Shown: piece after piece, positions 53,312 to 63,319 of the stretch
Numbering within the stretch: position 1 is the stretch's first letter
Layout of the letters: each line of letters opens with the position of its first letter
Source of the DNA: Methanococcoides methylutens MM1
Lineage (GTDB): Archaea; Halobacteriota; Methanosarcinia; Methanosarcinales; Methanosarcinaceae
Direction of reading: 5' to 3'
Assembly (NCBI RefSeq): GCF_000970325.1
Contig: NZ_CP009518.1
Coordinates: forward strand, 1,922,001-1,986,000
Length of the DNA stretch: 64,000 nt
Notes under the pieces: model-generated
Seen by the model: only the letters and a program-made list of their open reading frames with translations
Told to the model about the DNA's origin: nothing
The model's database searches: none
Made by a program: the position numbers and the translations under genes

Positions 53312-53355
53312 TTTTTATAGAGCTATCTTATTAGTTGGCATCATAATTGATTATG
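53312..53355 (+). promoter_or_regulatory. TATA box and start-site palindrome of the ABC transporter operon
   Basis: TTTTTATAG (53312-53320) predicts a transcription start near 53342-53346. Exactly there is a second palindrome, CATAAT-TG-ATTATG (53342-53355). GAGG follows as ribosome binding site before the ATG at 53367. Confidence 0.4.
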
Positions 53356-53366
53356 AGGAATGAAGT

Positions 53367-54461
53367 ATGTCAAAGATAGCTACTATTATCCTGGTCATAT
53401 CCATCCTGTTGATGGTATCGAACGTGCAGGCAGCAGCAGGGAGTGCAGTGGAATATCCGATAACCATCACAGATGCCTCTGGTACCACTGTGACCATCGA
53501 AAAGGAACCTGAAAGGATCGTGTCCCTGATGCCAAGTATCACTGAGATCGTGTTCACAGTAGGTGCTGGTGACAAGGTCGTTGGTGGAACCGAGGACGAC
53601 TATTATCCTCCGGAAGCTCAGAACCTTACCAAGGTCGGTAGGTACACCACTATCAATTATGAGACGGTAGCTCATCTTGAACCGGATCTTGTCCTGATCG
53701 ATGAGGCAAATGGTGAAGAGACGATCAAACGTCTCGAAGAGCTGGGAATACAGACCGTAATGATCAACCCACAGACCATGGATGAGATCATGGATAGCAT
53801 ACTCCTTGTAGGGACCATCACAAACAATGAGGACAATGCTCAGGAAATAGTAGATGGAATGAAACTGACCATCAGAGAAATTACAGATAGTGCCAGCGAA
53901 ATACCTGATAATGAAAGACCAAGGGTACTGTACATTGTATGGGATGACCCTATCTATGCAGCCGGAAAAGACACCTACCCAAGTGATCTGATCTCCATGG
54001 CAGGTGGACAGAACATAATTGAAGCAAGTGGCTGGCCTACAATAAACCTTGAAAGTGTCGTCAGTGCTGACCCGGAGATAATAATCTGTTCAGGAATGGG
54101 AGGTTTATCCTACCAGATAATGAACAACACGGTAAACAATGACGCCCTTGAAACTGTTTCTGCTCTCAAGAACGACAGAGTCTACCCCATAAAAGATCCG
54201 AACATCATTGAACTGTCAGGTCCAAGAATAGTCCAGGGACTGGAAGAACTCCACATATACATGGGAGCTGACTGGGAACAGAAGGGTTACACTACTTTAA
54301 CTGAAGAAAGCCAGACGCAGATCGTAGAAACAGATGAAGGACCAGAAAAAGAGGAAATTGTGCAGGATGGGGATAATGCAACTGCAAGGGCCCCAGGATT
54401 CGGAGTATTGCTTGCAGCCTGTATGATGGTCCTTGGATATGTGAGAATCAGAAGGCATTGA
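53367..54461 (+). CDS. ABC transporter substrate-binding protein (BtuF/FepB-like) with PGF-CTERM anchor
   Basis: Captures a corrinoid or iron chelate outside the membrane. The protein has 364 residues: signal peptide (ending NVQA-A), two-lobed class III binding protein (YPITITDASGTTVTIEKEPERIVSLMPSITEIVF in two conserved pieces, EPDLVLI, DPEIIICSGMG), and a C-terminal RAPGFGVLLAACMMVLGYV followed by RIRRH, a PGF-CTERM anchor signal. The operon continues with permease, ATPase and a lipoprotein. Cobalamin uptake is favoured by family similarity; ferric chelates are the alternative. Confidence 0.85.
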   Translation: MSKIATIILVISILLMVSNVQAAAGSAVEYPITITDASGTTVTIEKEPERIVSLMPSITEIVFTVGAGDKVVGGTEDDYYPPEAQNLTKVGRYTTINYETVAHLEPDLVLIDEANGEETIKRLEELGIQTVMINPQTMDEIMDSILLVGTITNNEDNAQEIVDGMKLTIREITDSASEIPDNERPRVLYIVWDDPIYAAGKDTYPSDLISMAGGQNIIEASGWPTINLESVVSADPEIIICSGMGGLSYQIMNNTVNNDALETVSALKNDRVYPIKDPNIIELSGPRIVQGLEELHIYMGADWEQKGYTTLTEESQTQIVETDEGPEKEEIVQDGDNATARAPGFGVLLAACMMVLGYVRIRRH

Positions 54462-54489
54462 AACATCATACCTAAAAGGAAAAGATATT

Positions 54490-55653
54490 ATGCCTAAATA
54501 CAGTGGTTCCATAAGAAATGTGCTCATCGCACTGGCAGTTATCCTGCTGGTTGTAGTGGTCAGCAACACCGCAATTGGAACCACCAACATTTCACCGGTC
54601 CTGACAGCCAAGATCATTTACATGAGCTTGCTTGAATGGCTTCAGGGAACAATATCGTGGATGTTTTCCCTTATTGGTACCTCGTTCGATGCTTCATCAA
54701 TGTTCAGCAGCATCTCCCCTGAACGCACATGGACTGATGGCCAGGAAAAGATCATCATGGGAATCCGCCTTCCCCGCGTACTTCTTGCGGTCTTTGTAGG
54801 AGCAGCACTTGCCACTGCAGGCTGTTCCATGCAGGGGCTTCTGAAGAACCCCCTGGCAGACCCTTACATAATAGGAATGTCTTCCGGTGCAGCACTTGGT
54901 GCAGCCATTGGATTTACACTGCTGCTGCCAACACAGCTCGTGTCCTTTATCGTTGCCACCATTACAATATTCGTAGTATATAACATCTCAAAGGTCGGCG
55001 GCAAAGTCCCTGTGGACACACTTCTTCTTGCCGGCGTAGCCATCAGTTTCTTCCTGTCAGCACTTACCTCCTTTTTCCTCTTCTTCTCGGAATCCCTCCA
55101 CCAGATCATCTACTGGATGATGGGAGGATTCTGGAATGCAAGCTGGGACAAAGTGAAGATCACGATGATAATTGTGCTTGCAGGAATCGCATTATCACAG
55201 AGACATGCCTGGAGCCTGAACACAATGTTGCTTGGGGAAGAACAGGCACAGTCCCTCGGGGTTAACGTTGAGAGCGTTAAAAAGCAGATCCTTATAATCT
55301 CTGCACTGATAACCGCAGCAGCAGTTTCCGTTAGCGGGATCATAGGGTTTGTAGGACTTATCATACCCCATATCATGCGTAACATAATAGGACCCGATCA
55401 CAGAGGGCTTCTGCCTGCATCAACATTAACCGGTGCTATCTTTTTAGTTCTCTCTGATACCTTTGCAAGGACATTCCCTACCAAAGTGCAAACGATACTG
55501 GAATCAAACGACATCATGTTGTTCCAGGTGATACTCGAAAGGGTAGGCTCCCTTCAGGGAGTAGACCTTCCGGTAGGCATAGTCACAGCTCTTTTCGGAG
55601 CTCCGTTCTTTGTATATCTTCTAAGGAAAAGGAGGAAGAGCCTCTATGCTTGA
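54490..55653 (+). CDS. ABC transporter permease (BtuC/FecCD family)
   Basis: 387 residues, about ten membrane helices. Diagnostic features: RLPRVLLAVFVGAALATAGCSMQGLLKNPLADPYIIG (two conserved blocks), LLLAGVAISFFLSA, the WMMGGFWNASWD loop, and GIIGFVGLIIPHIMRNIIGPDHR, the cytoplasmic loop that contacts the ATPase. It is 28 bp after the binding protein gene and overlaps the ATPase gene by 8 bp. Confidence 0.93.
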   Translation: MPKYSGSIRNVLIALAVILLVVVVSNTAIGTTNISPVLTAKIIYMSLLEWLQGTISWMFSLIGTSFDASSMFSSISPERTWTDGQEKIIMGIRLPRVLLAVFVGAALATAGCSMQGLLKNPLADPYIIGMSSGAALGAAIGFTLLLPTQLVSFIVATITIFVVYNISKVGGKVPVDTLLLAGVAISFFLSALTSFFLFFSESLHQIIYWMMGGFWNASWDKVKITMIIVLAGIALSQRHAWSLNTMLLGEEQAQSLGVNVESVKKQILIISALITAAAVSVSGIIGFVGLIIPHIMRNIIGPDHRGLLPASTLTGAIFLVLSDTFARTFPTKVQTILESNDIMLFQVILERVGSLQGVDLPVGIVTALFGAPFFVYLLRKRRKSLYA

Positions 55654-56449
55654 AGTAAACGATGTAATCGTAAAATACGGGACCCGCCAGATACTGAACC
55701 AGGTGGACCTCCAGGCAGAAGAAGGAAAATTTGTAGGGATCATTGGTCCAAATGGCTCAGGAAAGACCACACTGGTAAAGACGATCAACAACATCATAAA
55801 ACCAACTGCAGGAAGCATCACTATTGACGGAAGAAGTATTGATGACATGAGCAGTGTCGAGATCGCAAAGAACATAGCCATGGTCTCACAGGTAATATCC
55901 ATTAACTTCGAATTTACCGTTGAAGACGTGGTCCTGATGGGTCGTACACCATACATCAAAGGTGCAGAGACACACGAGGACATGGAGATCGTGCAGGATG
56001 CAATGGAAAAGACGAAGATCCTTCACCTAAAGGACAGGTTCGTTACACAACTAAGCGGTGGAGAACTGCAAAAGGTCATCATTGCACGCGCACTTGCACA
56101 GAATCCGAAGATACTGATTCTTGATGAACCTACCTCCCACCTGGACATCACCAACCAGATAGACATACTGAGCCTCGTAAAAGATGCTTCCAGAAAAGGA
56201 ATGATTGTCATAGCGGTCATCCATGACCTGAACCTGGCAGCTTACTATTGTGATAAGATCTGCCTGATCAGAGATGGGGATCTGATATCCAGCGGTACTC
56301 CGAAGGAAGTACTTACACCATCCAACATAAAGACCACATATAACATTGATGTGGAAGTCATCAATAACATCATCACGAATTCCCTTTATGTGATCCCACT
56401 GCTGGAACCGTTGCCCAGACATGAAACTGTTTTCTCAGAGGAAATATAA
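55646..56449 (+). CDS. ABC transporter ATPase (BtuD/FecE family)
   Basis: 267 residues. Walker A GPNGSGKTTL (about 34), signature LSGGELQKV (about 137), Walker B ILILDEPTSHLDI (about 157) and switch His VIHDLN (about 191) are intact. The protein starts within the permease gene (8-bp overlap) and its stop overlaps the lipoprotein start (TAATG). The long C-terminus (about 215-267) is common in this family. Confidence 0.94.
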   Translation: MLEVNDVIVKYGTRQILNQVDLQAEEGKFVGIIGPNGSGKTTLVKTINNIIKPTAGSITIDGRSIDDMSSVEIAKNIAMVSQVISINFEFTVEDVVLMGRTPYIKGAETHEDMEIVQDAMEKTKILHLKDRFVTQLSGGELQKVIIARALAQNPKILILDEPTSHLDITNQIDILSLVKDASRKGMIVIAVIHDLNLAAYYCDKICLIRDGDLISSGTPKEVLTPSNIKTTYNIDVEVINNIITNSLYVIPLLEPLPRHETVFSEEI

Positions 56450-57009
56450 TGTCCGGATCACATCCTGCAAACCTACTGATAATATCCCTTTTTCTCGTTG
56501 CCGCCGTATGTATAAGCGGATGCATGGAAGAGAAAAGTGAACAAACGACGACCGAAATAACAGATATGGCACTTCAGTCATCTGATTTTTTACAGAACTA
56601 TACTCTCAAAGAAAAAGCTGTAAAGACAGAGAATGACGTATCTGAACAAACCATAGAAAAAGGGTGGAAAGAAGGGTACTATACGATACACTACAATATG
56701 TTGAATAATGCCACCAACATAACGGTCATAGAACAGCACATATCTATTTTTGAACCGGGAAAGGCAGATGATTTTGTCAGGATCGACCTGGTATCCAATG
56801 AATTTGCAACATACAGGGAACTTTCAGACCCGGGCATCGGAGATTTGAGCAGGGCATATGAGGTCAGTCCTGCAAATGAAGATGATGTCTATTACATATT
56901 GAAGTTCTCAAAGATGAACGTTTACGAGATAATGTATCTCAAAGGAACGGACAAGGACTACATATCCTTCAAAGAGATAGCAGATATTGCGGAATCAAAG
57001 ATAGAATGA
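56449..57009 (+). CDS. Lipoprotein of unknown function, last gene of the ABC operon
   Basis: 186 residues with a lipobox (VCISGC, Cys about 25), then a polar, mixed alpha/beta domain not recognised. Four-base overlap with the ATPase gene shows co-transcription. It may assist ligand binding or be unrelated to transport. Confidence 0.7.
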   Translation: MSGSHPANLLIISLFLVAAVCISGCMEEKSEQTTTEITDMALQSSDFLQNYTLKEKAVKTENDVSEQTIEKGWKEGYYTIHYNMLNNATNITVIEQHISIFEPGKADDFVRIDLVSNEFATYRELSDPGIGDLSRAYEVSPANEDDVYYILKFSKMNVYEIMYLKGTDKDYISFKEIADIAESKIE

Positions 57010-57055
57010 CATAAAACACAAAATTTCCGGCATCTGCAAATTGGGAGTAACGGGG

Positions 57056-59020
57056 TTGATAAAGTTGGAAGTTTCAAAAAGAGCATCTTCCCGAAAGAAA
57101 ACAGCTTATTTATTGCTATCGATTATGCTGATCTTTCTCTGCCCTTCGATTGCCCACGCAGATGACTGGAATATGTGGGGTCATGATAGTCAGCATACCA
57201 GCTACTCAACGGAAAACATAGATCTCCCGCTAAAGCTACTATGGAAGACTGAGATAGAGGGACCAATATATTCTTCCCCGGTAGTCTCTGGAGATCTTGT
57301 ATACGTTGGTTCAAGTGATTATTATCTCCATACGTTTGAAGCTAAAACCGGTGACAAGAAATTTAATTATGAATCATTTAAGTATCCATTATACGCCACC
57401 GCTGCATCAACTCCCCTGGTAACTGACAATTCAATATACACAAGCTCTTACGATGACAGAGTATATGCCTACTATAAAAAGGGAGAACTGAAATGGAAAT
57501 ATTGTGTTGGAAGAGCAACATACTCATCACCAGCAATACACAACGAAACAATATACATTGGAACAAGAAACGGAATTTGTGCTTTTGGAAAAGATGATGG
57601 GAGCTTAAAGTGGGAATATGAGACCACCGGAATGGTATATTCATCACCGGCTGTTTCAGAAAATGGTGTTTATGTAGCTTCAACAGAAGGAAAAGTATAT
57701 GCACTCGACATAAACACCGGCCATCTTATCTGGAAATTTAAAACTGCAGGAAAAATAACATCATCACCTGCTATTGACCAACAAACATTGTTCTTGGGTT
57801 CATTTGACAAAAATATCTATGCAATAGATAAAAGAAGCGGAAAAGTTAAATGGAAATATGAAACCGGTGATGAGATCAGGTCATCTCCTGCAATAAACAA
57901 CAATTCGATCTACATCGGTTCAAAAGATGGATATATATATTCCCTGGAAAAGGAAACATCCAGACTGAAATGGAAATACGAAACTGGCGATGAGATAATC
58001 TCATCACCTGCTTTAGCCGGAAATTATCTTTTCATCGCTTCAATGGATGGAAATCTTTACGTTTTTAATGCCGAAGATGGTACTCTTAAAGATAAGATAG
58101 GGATAGGAGCAGGAACAAAAGCATCCCTTGCTATCAAAGACAATATAGTGTACTTATTGTCAGAAGATGATGAGCTATATGCTTTGAGCGTTAATGGCAC
58201 CAAATTCCTGACTCCGGAACAGACACAACAAATTATCGGGATTAACGCCAAAACATCAGACCCACAGAATAAGACATACTTTCAACAAATATCTGGAAGC
58301 GGTTCCCAGCCATCAAATAACCAGCTTCAGGCATCTGACCAACGAGTGAACGAAAGTAATTTAACTTCACAGGAAACGCAAGCAACTATCGGGAACAATA
58401 TCCAGGAACCTCCAGGGAGGTCATCCCCTTCCAATGAAATTTTATATGGCAGTACGGAACTATTTGGAAAAATCCCAATAAGAGATGGTGTACTTGGCGT
58501 CTTGTTCATCTTTTTGATAGCAATATCTTCATTCACACTAAAGACAAAAAACAAAAAAGGCCTTCATTCAAAAGAAGATATTGAAGAACAGGCGTCCATA
58601 AGTGGGAATATCTCAATCAAAGAACAACAGGAATCCAAACTGAAAGATATAGCAGATGAAAATAGTATGGAGTATAAGTTCCAGAAGCATCTGAAGATTC
58701 TTCAGACAAGTCAATTGTGGTCAGGGGGGCCATCTAAAACAATGCTTGATGAAGCGCAAAGGATGATAGATTCTGCTGATTTTAAAAGTGCTGATTATTT
58801 GCTGAGAAAAGCTGAAGAAATCATTGAGAAAGAAAATGAAATATTAATCGATATTACAAACCTGCATTTCAAGACCGAGAGCAAAGACATACCCTACGAT
58901 CAGGAAATAGGCCAGCTTCTGGGTAACTCACTAAATGATCTCAAAAAAGGATTTTTTGACTACTCTCAATTGTATCTGGAAAATGCCAAAAAAGTCTTTG
59001 AAAAAGAGAAGAAACATTAA
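57056..59020 (+). CDS. Membrane-anchored PQQ-type beta-propeller protein
   Basis: About 654 residues from the TTG at 57056 (GGAG 9 bp upstream); a TTG 15 bp earlier is also possible and no ATG fits. Signal peptide (LLLSIMLIFLCPSIAHA) is followed by seven to eight propeller blades (about 40-390) with the recurring pattern SSPAxxxxxxYIGSxDGxxYAxxxxTGxxxWKY. A Q/N/S-rich linker, one membrane helix (LGVLFIFLIAISSFTL, about 490) and a cytoplasmic helical tail follow. No PQQ-binding enzyme residues are evident, so it is probably a scaffold like BamB rather than a quinoprotein dehydrogenase. Downstream is a TPR protein in the same direction. Confidence 0.8.
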   Translation: MIKLEVSKRASSRKKTAYLLLSIMLIFLCPSIAHADDWNMWGHDSQHTSYSTENIDLPLKLLWKTEIEGPIYSSPVVSGDLVYVGSSDYYLHTFEAKTGDKKFNYESFKYPLYATAASTPLVTDNSIYTSSYDDRVYAYYKKGELKWKYCVGRATYSSPAIHNETIYIGTRNGICAFGKDDGSLKWEYETTGMVYSSPAVSENGVYVASTEGKVYALDINTGHLIWKFKTAGKITSSPAIDQQTLFLGSFDKNIYAIDKRSGKVKWKYETGDEIRSSPAINNNSIYIGSKDGYIYSLEKETSRLKWKYETGDEIISSPALAGNYLFIASMDGNLYVFNAEDGTLKDKIGIGAGTKASLAIKDNIVYLLSEDDELYALSVNGTKFLTPEQTQQIIGINAKTSDPQNKTYFQQISGSGSQPSNNQLQASDQRVNESNLTSQETQATIGNNIQEPPGRSSPSNEILYGSTELFGKIPIRDGVLGVLFIFLIAISSFTLKTKNKKGLHSKEDIEEQASISGNISIKEQQESKLKDIADENSMEYKFQKHLKILQTSQLWSGGPSKTMLDEAQRMIDSADFKSADYLLRKAEEIIEKENEILIDITNLHFKTESKDIPYDQEIGQLLGNSLNDLKKGFFDYSQLYLENAKKVFEKEKKH

Positions 59021-59146
59021 GCTTAAAAATTGATACATATGAGCATAAATGAAAATATAAATATAGTTAATGGTTCACAAAAGATCAAAGCATAATAGAA
59101 CAACCAGCATAAAAACATCCTAAAAACTGCAAGGCAGCTGAAAAAC

Positions 59147-60187
59147 ATGGCTCATAACCAAAAAGGTCTTCCAAATATTGAAAAAGAAGAGATAATGGAT
59201 CTCTACAAAGAAGCACTAAACGGGAATAGTGCTGATAAAGACCTGTGGTTTGAGATCGGCGTAAAGCTTGAGAATATTGCAGAATTCAGACATGCTTTAC
59301 ATGCTTTTGAAAAGGTAATTGAGATCGACTACAACAATGTTGAAGCCTGGTATTGCAAATATCTGTTACTGGACCTTCTTCTGTGCAGAGGTAAAGCTAT
59401 CTCTGCTTACAATATACTAAAAGATCTACCACGAAATATTGATCACTCAAAAGTAAAACGTCTAAAAATTGCGAATGAAAGCAATAAAAGAATATCTGAT
59501 CAAAAGAAGGTACATATCAAAAATGTGGCTTCAAGAACATTGACAATATGCCTACTTTTTTCTGTCATATGCATGCTTTCATCCGCCGGATATCTGCCGG
59601 GATTGGACGTTATAGACAACGTTTATGAAAGTAATACCCTGAGTATGACACCTTATGGGAAGCATATTGATATTACGAACTACATAAATTCCACAGATCC
59701 AACTTGGGATGAGCTCATACTTTTCATTCAAGAGGATGAAACAGACCAGATATGTTTTGATGACGACAGCTTTGTATGTGCCGATTATGCCGAGATGTTG
59801 CATGACAATGCCGAGAAGGAAGGCATAAAAGCAGCATATGTATCGATCCAATTCAAAGACAAAGATACAGGTCATGCGATCAATGCATTTAGGACCACCG
59901 ACCGTGGACTTGTATTCATAGATTGCACCGGAGCTTATGAAGAAGATAAAGAGATACTTATGAAGAATGGGCATATTAATTTAGATAAGGTCGCATACCT
60001 CAAAGAAGGAGAAAACCTGGGGCTAATACCCCTTAAAGAAGTAACTGCCGCTATTTCTCAGCAAAATCCCATCGCAAATATGGTAAAGAGCACACCACAG
60101 TTAGAGTACCAGTTCTACGAAGAATATAGTGCAGAGCACGACCATGAATCCAATAGAATCGTTGAATCCTACAGAGTATACTGGTGA
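59147..60187 (+). CDS. TPR membrane protein with transglutaminase-like domain
   Basis: 346 residues. The N-terminal cytoplasmic part has one or two TPR-like units (DLWFEIGVKLENIAEFRHALHAF). One membrane helix (TLTICLLFSVICMLSSAGYL, about 130-149) leads to an extracellular domain with a plausible transglutaminase-like triad: Cys in FVCADYAEMLH (about 207), His in TGHAINAF (about 244) and Asp in LVFIDCTGAY (about 259). The domain resembles transglutaminase-like folds found in methanogen surface proteins. It could be a protease, a crosslinker or an inactive fold. It follows the propeller gene by 126 bp. Confidence 0.7.
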   Translation: MAHNQKGLPNIEKEEIMDLYKEALNGNSADKDLWFEIGVKLENIAEFRHALHAFEKVIEIDYNNVEAWYCKYLLLDLLLCRGKAISAYNILKDLPRNIDHSKVKRLKIANESNKRISDQKKVHIKNVASRTLTICLLFSVICMLSSAGYLPGLDVIDNVYESNTLSMTPYGKHIDITNYINSTDPTWDELILFIQEDETDQICFDDDSFVCADYAEMLHDNAEKEGIKAAYVSIQFKDKDTGHAINAFRTTDRGLVFIDCTGAYEEDKEILMKNGHINLDKVAYLKEGENLGLIPLKEVTAAISQQNPIANMVKSTPQLEYQFYEEYSAEHDHESNRIVESYRVYW

Positions 60188-60445
60188 GCACTAACTGAAA
60201 TCGTGATAACAATATGAGAAAAGTGAAATGTTACAACTTACAATAATAATGTCTGCATCATTCATATGACAAGCTTCAACATCAATAAGCAAAGAAAGAT
60301 TGCTCACGTCAGAATATTGTATAAATATAAAAATAAATTTGGTTCTGAGACACCTTAAACAAGTATACGCTTAAAGGGCACAGAACTACAACATATAATA
60401 CCCAACAGGCAACTTACAAACATACATTGCCTGCTAAAGTATGCA

Positions 60446-62854
60446 TCACTTACTCTTTTTTACTCTCCTGAAGCTTACCAGCAGGATACCAAACAATGCT
60501 GTAATGGATTCAAAACCAGGGACATCATCGGTTGATACATCGCTTTCTGAAGCTTTCATATTTCCAAAAGCATACACTTTGCCGTCTGCAATGCTAAAAA
60601 GCACACCATCATAAACAGCCGGAGATGAGCCACCATAAGGGGAATTCCATAGTAGCTCACCTGTAAAGGCATCCAGTGCACATGTACCATTAAGACCAGT
60701 GTAATCATCATTAGCTTCAAGAGCAGTGCCGGAGAAAACCTTGCCGTCTGCAACAGCAACCGAGCAGAGCCATCCGCCAATTCCATCAGAAGAAGTTGTA
60801 TTCCATAAGAGGTCTCCGGTATCCGCATCAAAACAATAGGTCATAAGGTCAGTATAGCCATAGCATCCTCCTGCGACATACACATTGCCATATGCAACTG
60901 CAGGTGTTGAAGAAGTCCTCTCTATAGAACGATTCCACAAAACATCTCCGCTGCCCTTATCAATAGCATATAGATCTCCTGTATCATAGAAATTGAAAGT
61001 GGTCACATAGATGGTATCACCATATATAGTGGGAGAACTGGTACAACTGTTTTTGATACTGTCCTGGCTCCATACCAACTCTCCTGTTTCAGCATCAACA
61101 CAATAGACATGACCCTGATAAGTGACACCATATTCCCAGCTTGTCAAGTAGACCATTCCATTATCGTATGCAGGAGTTCCCTGTGCATTACCTGCAACTG
61201 TAAAATTCCAGATCAATTCCCCGGACTCTTCATCAAAGCAATAATAATATCCATCCCAGACACCCTCAAATCGCTTTCCATCAGCAATAGTACTGCCACT
61301 GTTGACCGAATCATCCAGACCGCAATACACATTTCCCATCGAATAGGCAGGAGATGCTATTGAATTATACTTGGTACTTCCATTACTATGGTTTCCAAGG
61401 AATTCGCCGGTATAAAGGTCCAGGGAACTTACGAATTCCCCACAGTTCACAAATACCCTTCCATCTGCGATCACAGGGGATGAGCCAGCAACAGCACCTA
61501 TATTTTCACTGGTCCAGAGAAGATCATTAGTGTCAGGAGCTTCAGAAGGAGAGAATCCGGTGTGTGCCACATCCTTATGGAAATGGTCCCAGTCTGATGA
61601 TACTGTTTCCCGGATACAGTAAAGATAACCTGCATCTGTTCCGAAATATAACATTCCATCCGATATTGAAGCACCCTGCAATATGTATCCGGAATCCTGT
61701 GGATCGAATTCCCATGCCAGATCACCAGCTTCCGTCAGACAGTAAAGGGAACCATCATCTTCAGCACCTGTAAAATAAATATAGGTCATTCCGTTTTCCA
61801 TTGCAAGAACAGGGGATGACTTCACACCTGCATCCGTAAAATATGACCACAGAACCTCACCACTCGCATCATCAAGACAGGTCAGATGACCCGTATAACC
61901 GTGTTCACCCTGTCCAACATAAACCTTACCTTCATGAATTACAGGAGTGGATGTACTGAACCCGTTTGGAGTGCACCATCCATCATTACCAAAATATCCA
62001 TCAGTGAACTTTACCTTCCACACGTACCCGGTAGACTGCCCTCTTTCAGAAGTAGTATAGATGTATCCATCACTATAAGTAACAGATGACCGGAACATAC
62101 CAGGATCTTCTTTTGAAAATGATAGATCATATGAGGAAAGATCCAACTCATCGATAAGCTCACCGGTGTCTTTGTTAATACTAAGCAGTTTACCCTCATG
62201 TGTGGAGTATATAATAAAATTATCCACAATGACTGCACCTTCCCACAGGAAACCGACCGAGTTTTGACTTACATGCTTCCATATCTCATTACCATCTTCG
62301 TCATAGCAATAATAATACTTGTCACCAATTCCGCCTTTAATGCCATCCCCTACGTAGATGCGATGATCATAATATGTAACAGGACATGCAAAATTACCCT
62401 CCGTTACGTCAACTTCCCATAATATATCTCCAGACACTGAATCTAATGCAACAAGGTCACCACTTGAAGTCGCAACAAAGATCTTGCCATTGCCAATAGC
62501 AGGTGTTGAGGACTGTAGTGCGGCTGACTCGGCTACCTTAGTGTCCCATACAAGGTCACCGCTGTGTTTTTCAAATGCCCATAGCGAACCATTGGTAGTA
62601 AGAACATAAACAAAGTTTCCGGAAATGACCGGAGGAACGCTTATTCCATTGTCATCGTATTCTGAAGTATGGAAAGCCCATACAAGTTCCGGGTCATGTG
62701 TTATTGCAGGCCCGGTTGCAATAGCTTTATTTTTCCAATCAGATTGGAACTGTGTCCAATCGGAAGCTACTGTGACATTCGCCATTGTAGAAATGATCAA
62801 TAGAAAAACTGAAAAAACTAATAATGCTTTAATAGACATTCTTTTTACACACAT
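60446..62854 (-). CDS. PQQ-type beta-propeller surface protein with PGF-CTERM anchor
   Basis: About 802 residues from the ATG giving MCVKRMSIKALL, which is well spaced from GGTG; an ATG 18 bp earlier is also possible. Signal peptide ends at TVASDW. Two propeller-like halves (about 35-390 and 400-760) carry repeated GNGKIFVATSSGDLVALDSVSGDILW-type blades, and the C-terminus is VPGFESITALFGILLVSF plus a basic tail, a PGF-CTERM signal. It lies convergent to the TPR gene, 258 bp apart; that gap (60188-60445) shows no gene or structure. Function unknown; probably structural or binding. Confidence 0.82.
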   Translation of the reverse strand: MCVKRMSIKALLVFSVFLLIISTMANVTVASDWTQFQSDWKNKAIATGPAITHDPELVWAFHTSEYDDNGISVPPVISGNFVYVLTTNGSLWAFEKHSGDLVWDTKVAESAALQSSTPAIGNGKIFVATSSGDLVALDSVSGDILWEVDVTEGNFACPVTYYDHRIYVGDGIKGGIGDKYYYCYDEDGNEIWKHVSQNSVGFLWEGAVIVDNFIIYSTHEGKLLSINKDTGELIDELDLSSYDLSFSKEDPGMFRSSVTYSDGYIYTTSERGQSTGYVWKVKFTDGYFGNDGWCTPNGFSTSTPVIHEGKVYVGQGEHGYTGHLTCLDDASGEVLWSYFTDAGVKSSPVLAMENGMTYIYFTGAEDDGSLYCLTEAGDLAWEFDPQDSGYILQGASISDGMLYFGTDAGYLYCIRETVSSDWDHFHKDVAHTGFSPSEAPDTNDLLWTSENIGAVAGSSPVIADGRVFVNCGEFVSSLDLYTGEFLGNHSNGSTKYNSIASPAYSMGNVYCGLDDSVNSGSTIADGKRFEGVWDGYYYCFDEESGELIWNFTVAGNAQGTPAYDNGMVYLTSWEYGVTYQGHVYCVDAETGELVWSQDSIKNSCTSSPTIYGDTIYVTTFNFYDTGDLYAIDKGSGDVLWNRSIERTSSTPAVAYGNVYVAGGCYGYTDLMTYCFDADTGDLLWNTTSSDGIGGWLCSVAVADGKVFSGTALEANDDYTGLNGTCALDAFTGELLWNSPYGGSSPAVYDGVLFSIADGKVYAFGNMKASESDVSTDDVPGFESITALFGILLVSFRRVKKSK

Positions 62855-63010
62855 AAAAACACCAACATTCATACCATACCTGGTTAAGATTTGAAATGTT
62901 TATAAAATTGGCAACATAAGTATATAATACCAACATAATATATTATCAAATAGAATAAGTAACCAATATAAGAATCTTTTGTATATATAAATAAACTAAA
63001 AAAGAACTTA

Positions 63011-63289
63011 TTGAAAGTTATGGATATAAAATATATTATCAAACCAACAAAACAGAAGATCTATATTTTTTTTATATTGCTAATAGGCTTGAACGTATTC
63101 CCCGGTCTGATAAACTTCTTTTCCACAATTTTTTTCGCAAAGGCTTTTGGACCAGAGAAATATGCAGATTTCTTGATTTTCAAAAGTACTAATATTCCAT
63201 ATATTCTAATTGTAACCACAATTTATTTTATATGGATTTATTTAATCATTTCCATAATAATAAACATGAATAAAAGAACGTCCCTGTAA
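63011..63289 (+). CDS. Small two-helix membrane protein (92 aa)
   Basis: No recognised family. Two hydrophobic segments (IFFILLIGLNVFPGLINFF and IPYILIVTTIYFIWIYLIISI) are separated by a short polar loop with FAKAFGPEKYADFLIFK. The loop wording recalls the start of polysaccharide flippases (Wzx/MATE-like: AxxFGPExYADF), so it could be an N-terminal remnant of such a transporter. Base composition is more AT-rich than its neighbours. Confidence 0.5.
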   Translation: MKVMDIKYIIKPTKQKIYIFFILLIGLNVFPGLINFFSTIFFAKAFGPEKYADFLIFKSTNIPYILIVTTIYFIWIYLIISIIINMNKRTSL

Positions 63290-63319
63290 ACCCTTATGAA
63301 TATGAATAAAAAAATCAGT

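Larger units (their letters stand above)
52780..53366. other. 587-bp AT-rich divergent control region (pili / ABC transporter)
   Basis: No coding frame. It holds the pilin promoter with two palindromes near its left end, the ABC transporter promoter with a palindrome near its right end, and a repeated motif TACATATATTA (52966-52976 and 52985-52995) between them. The elements are listed separately. Confidence 0.6.
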
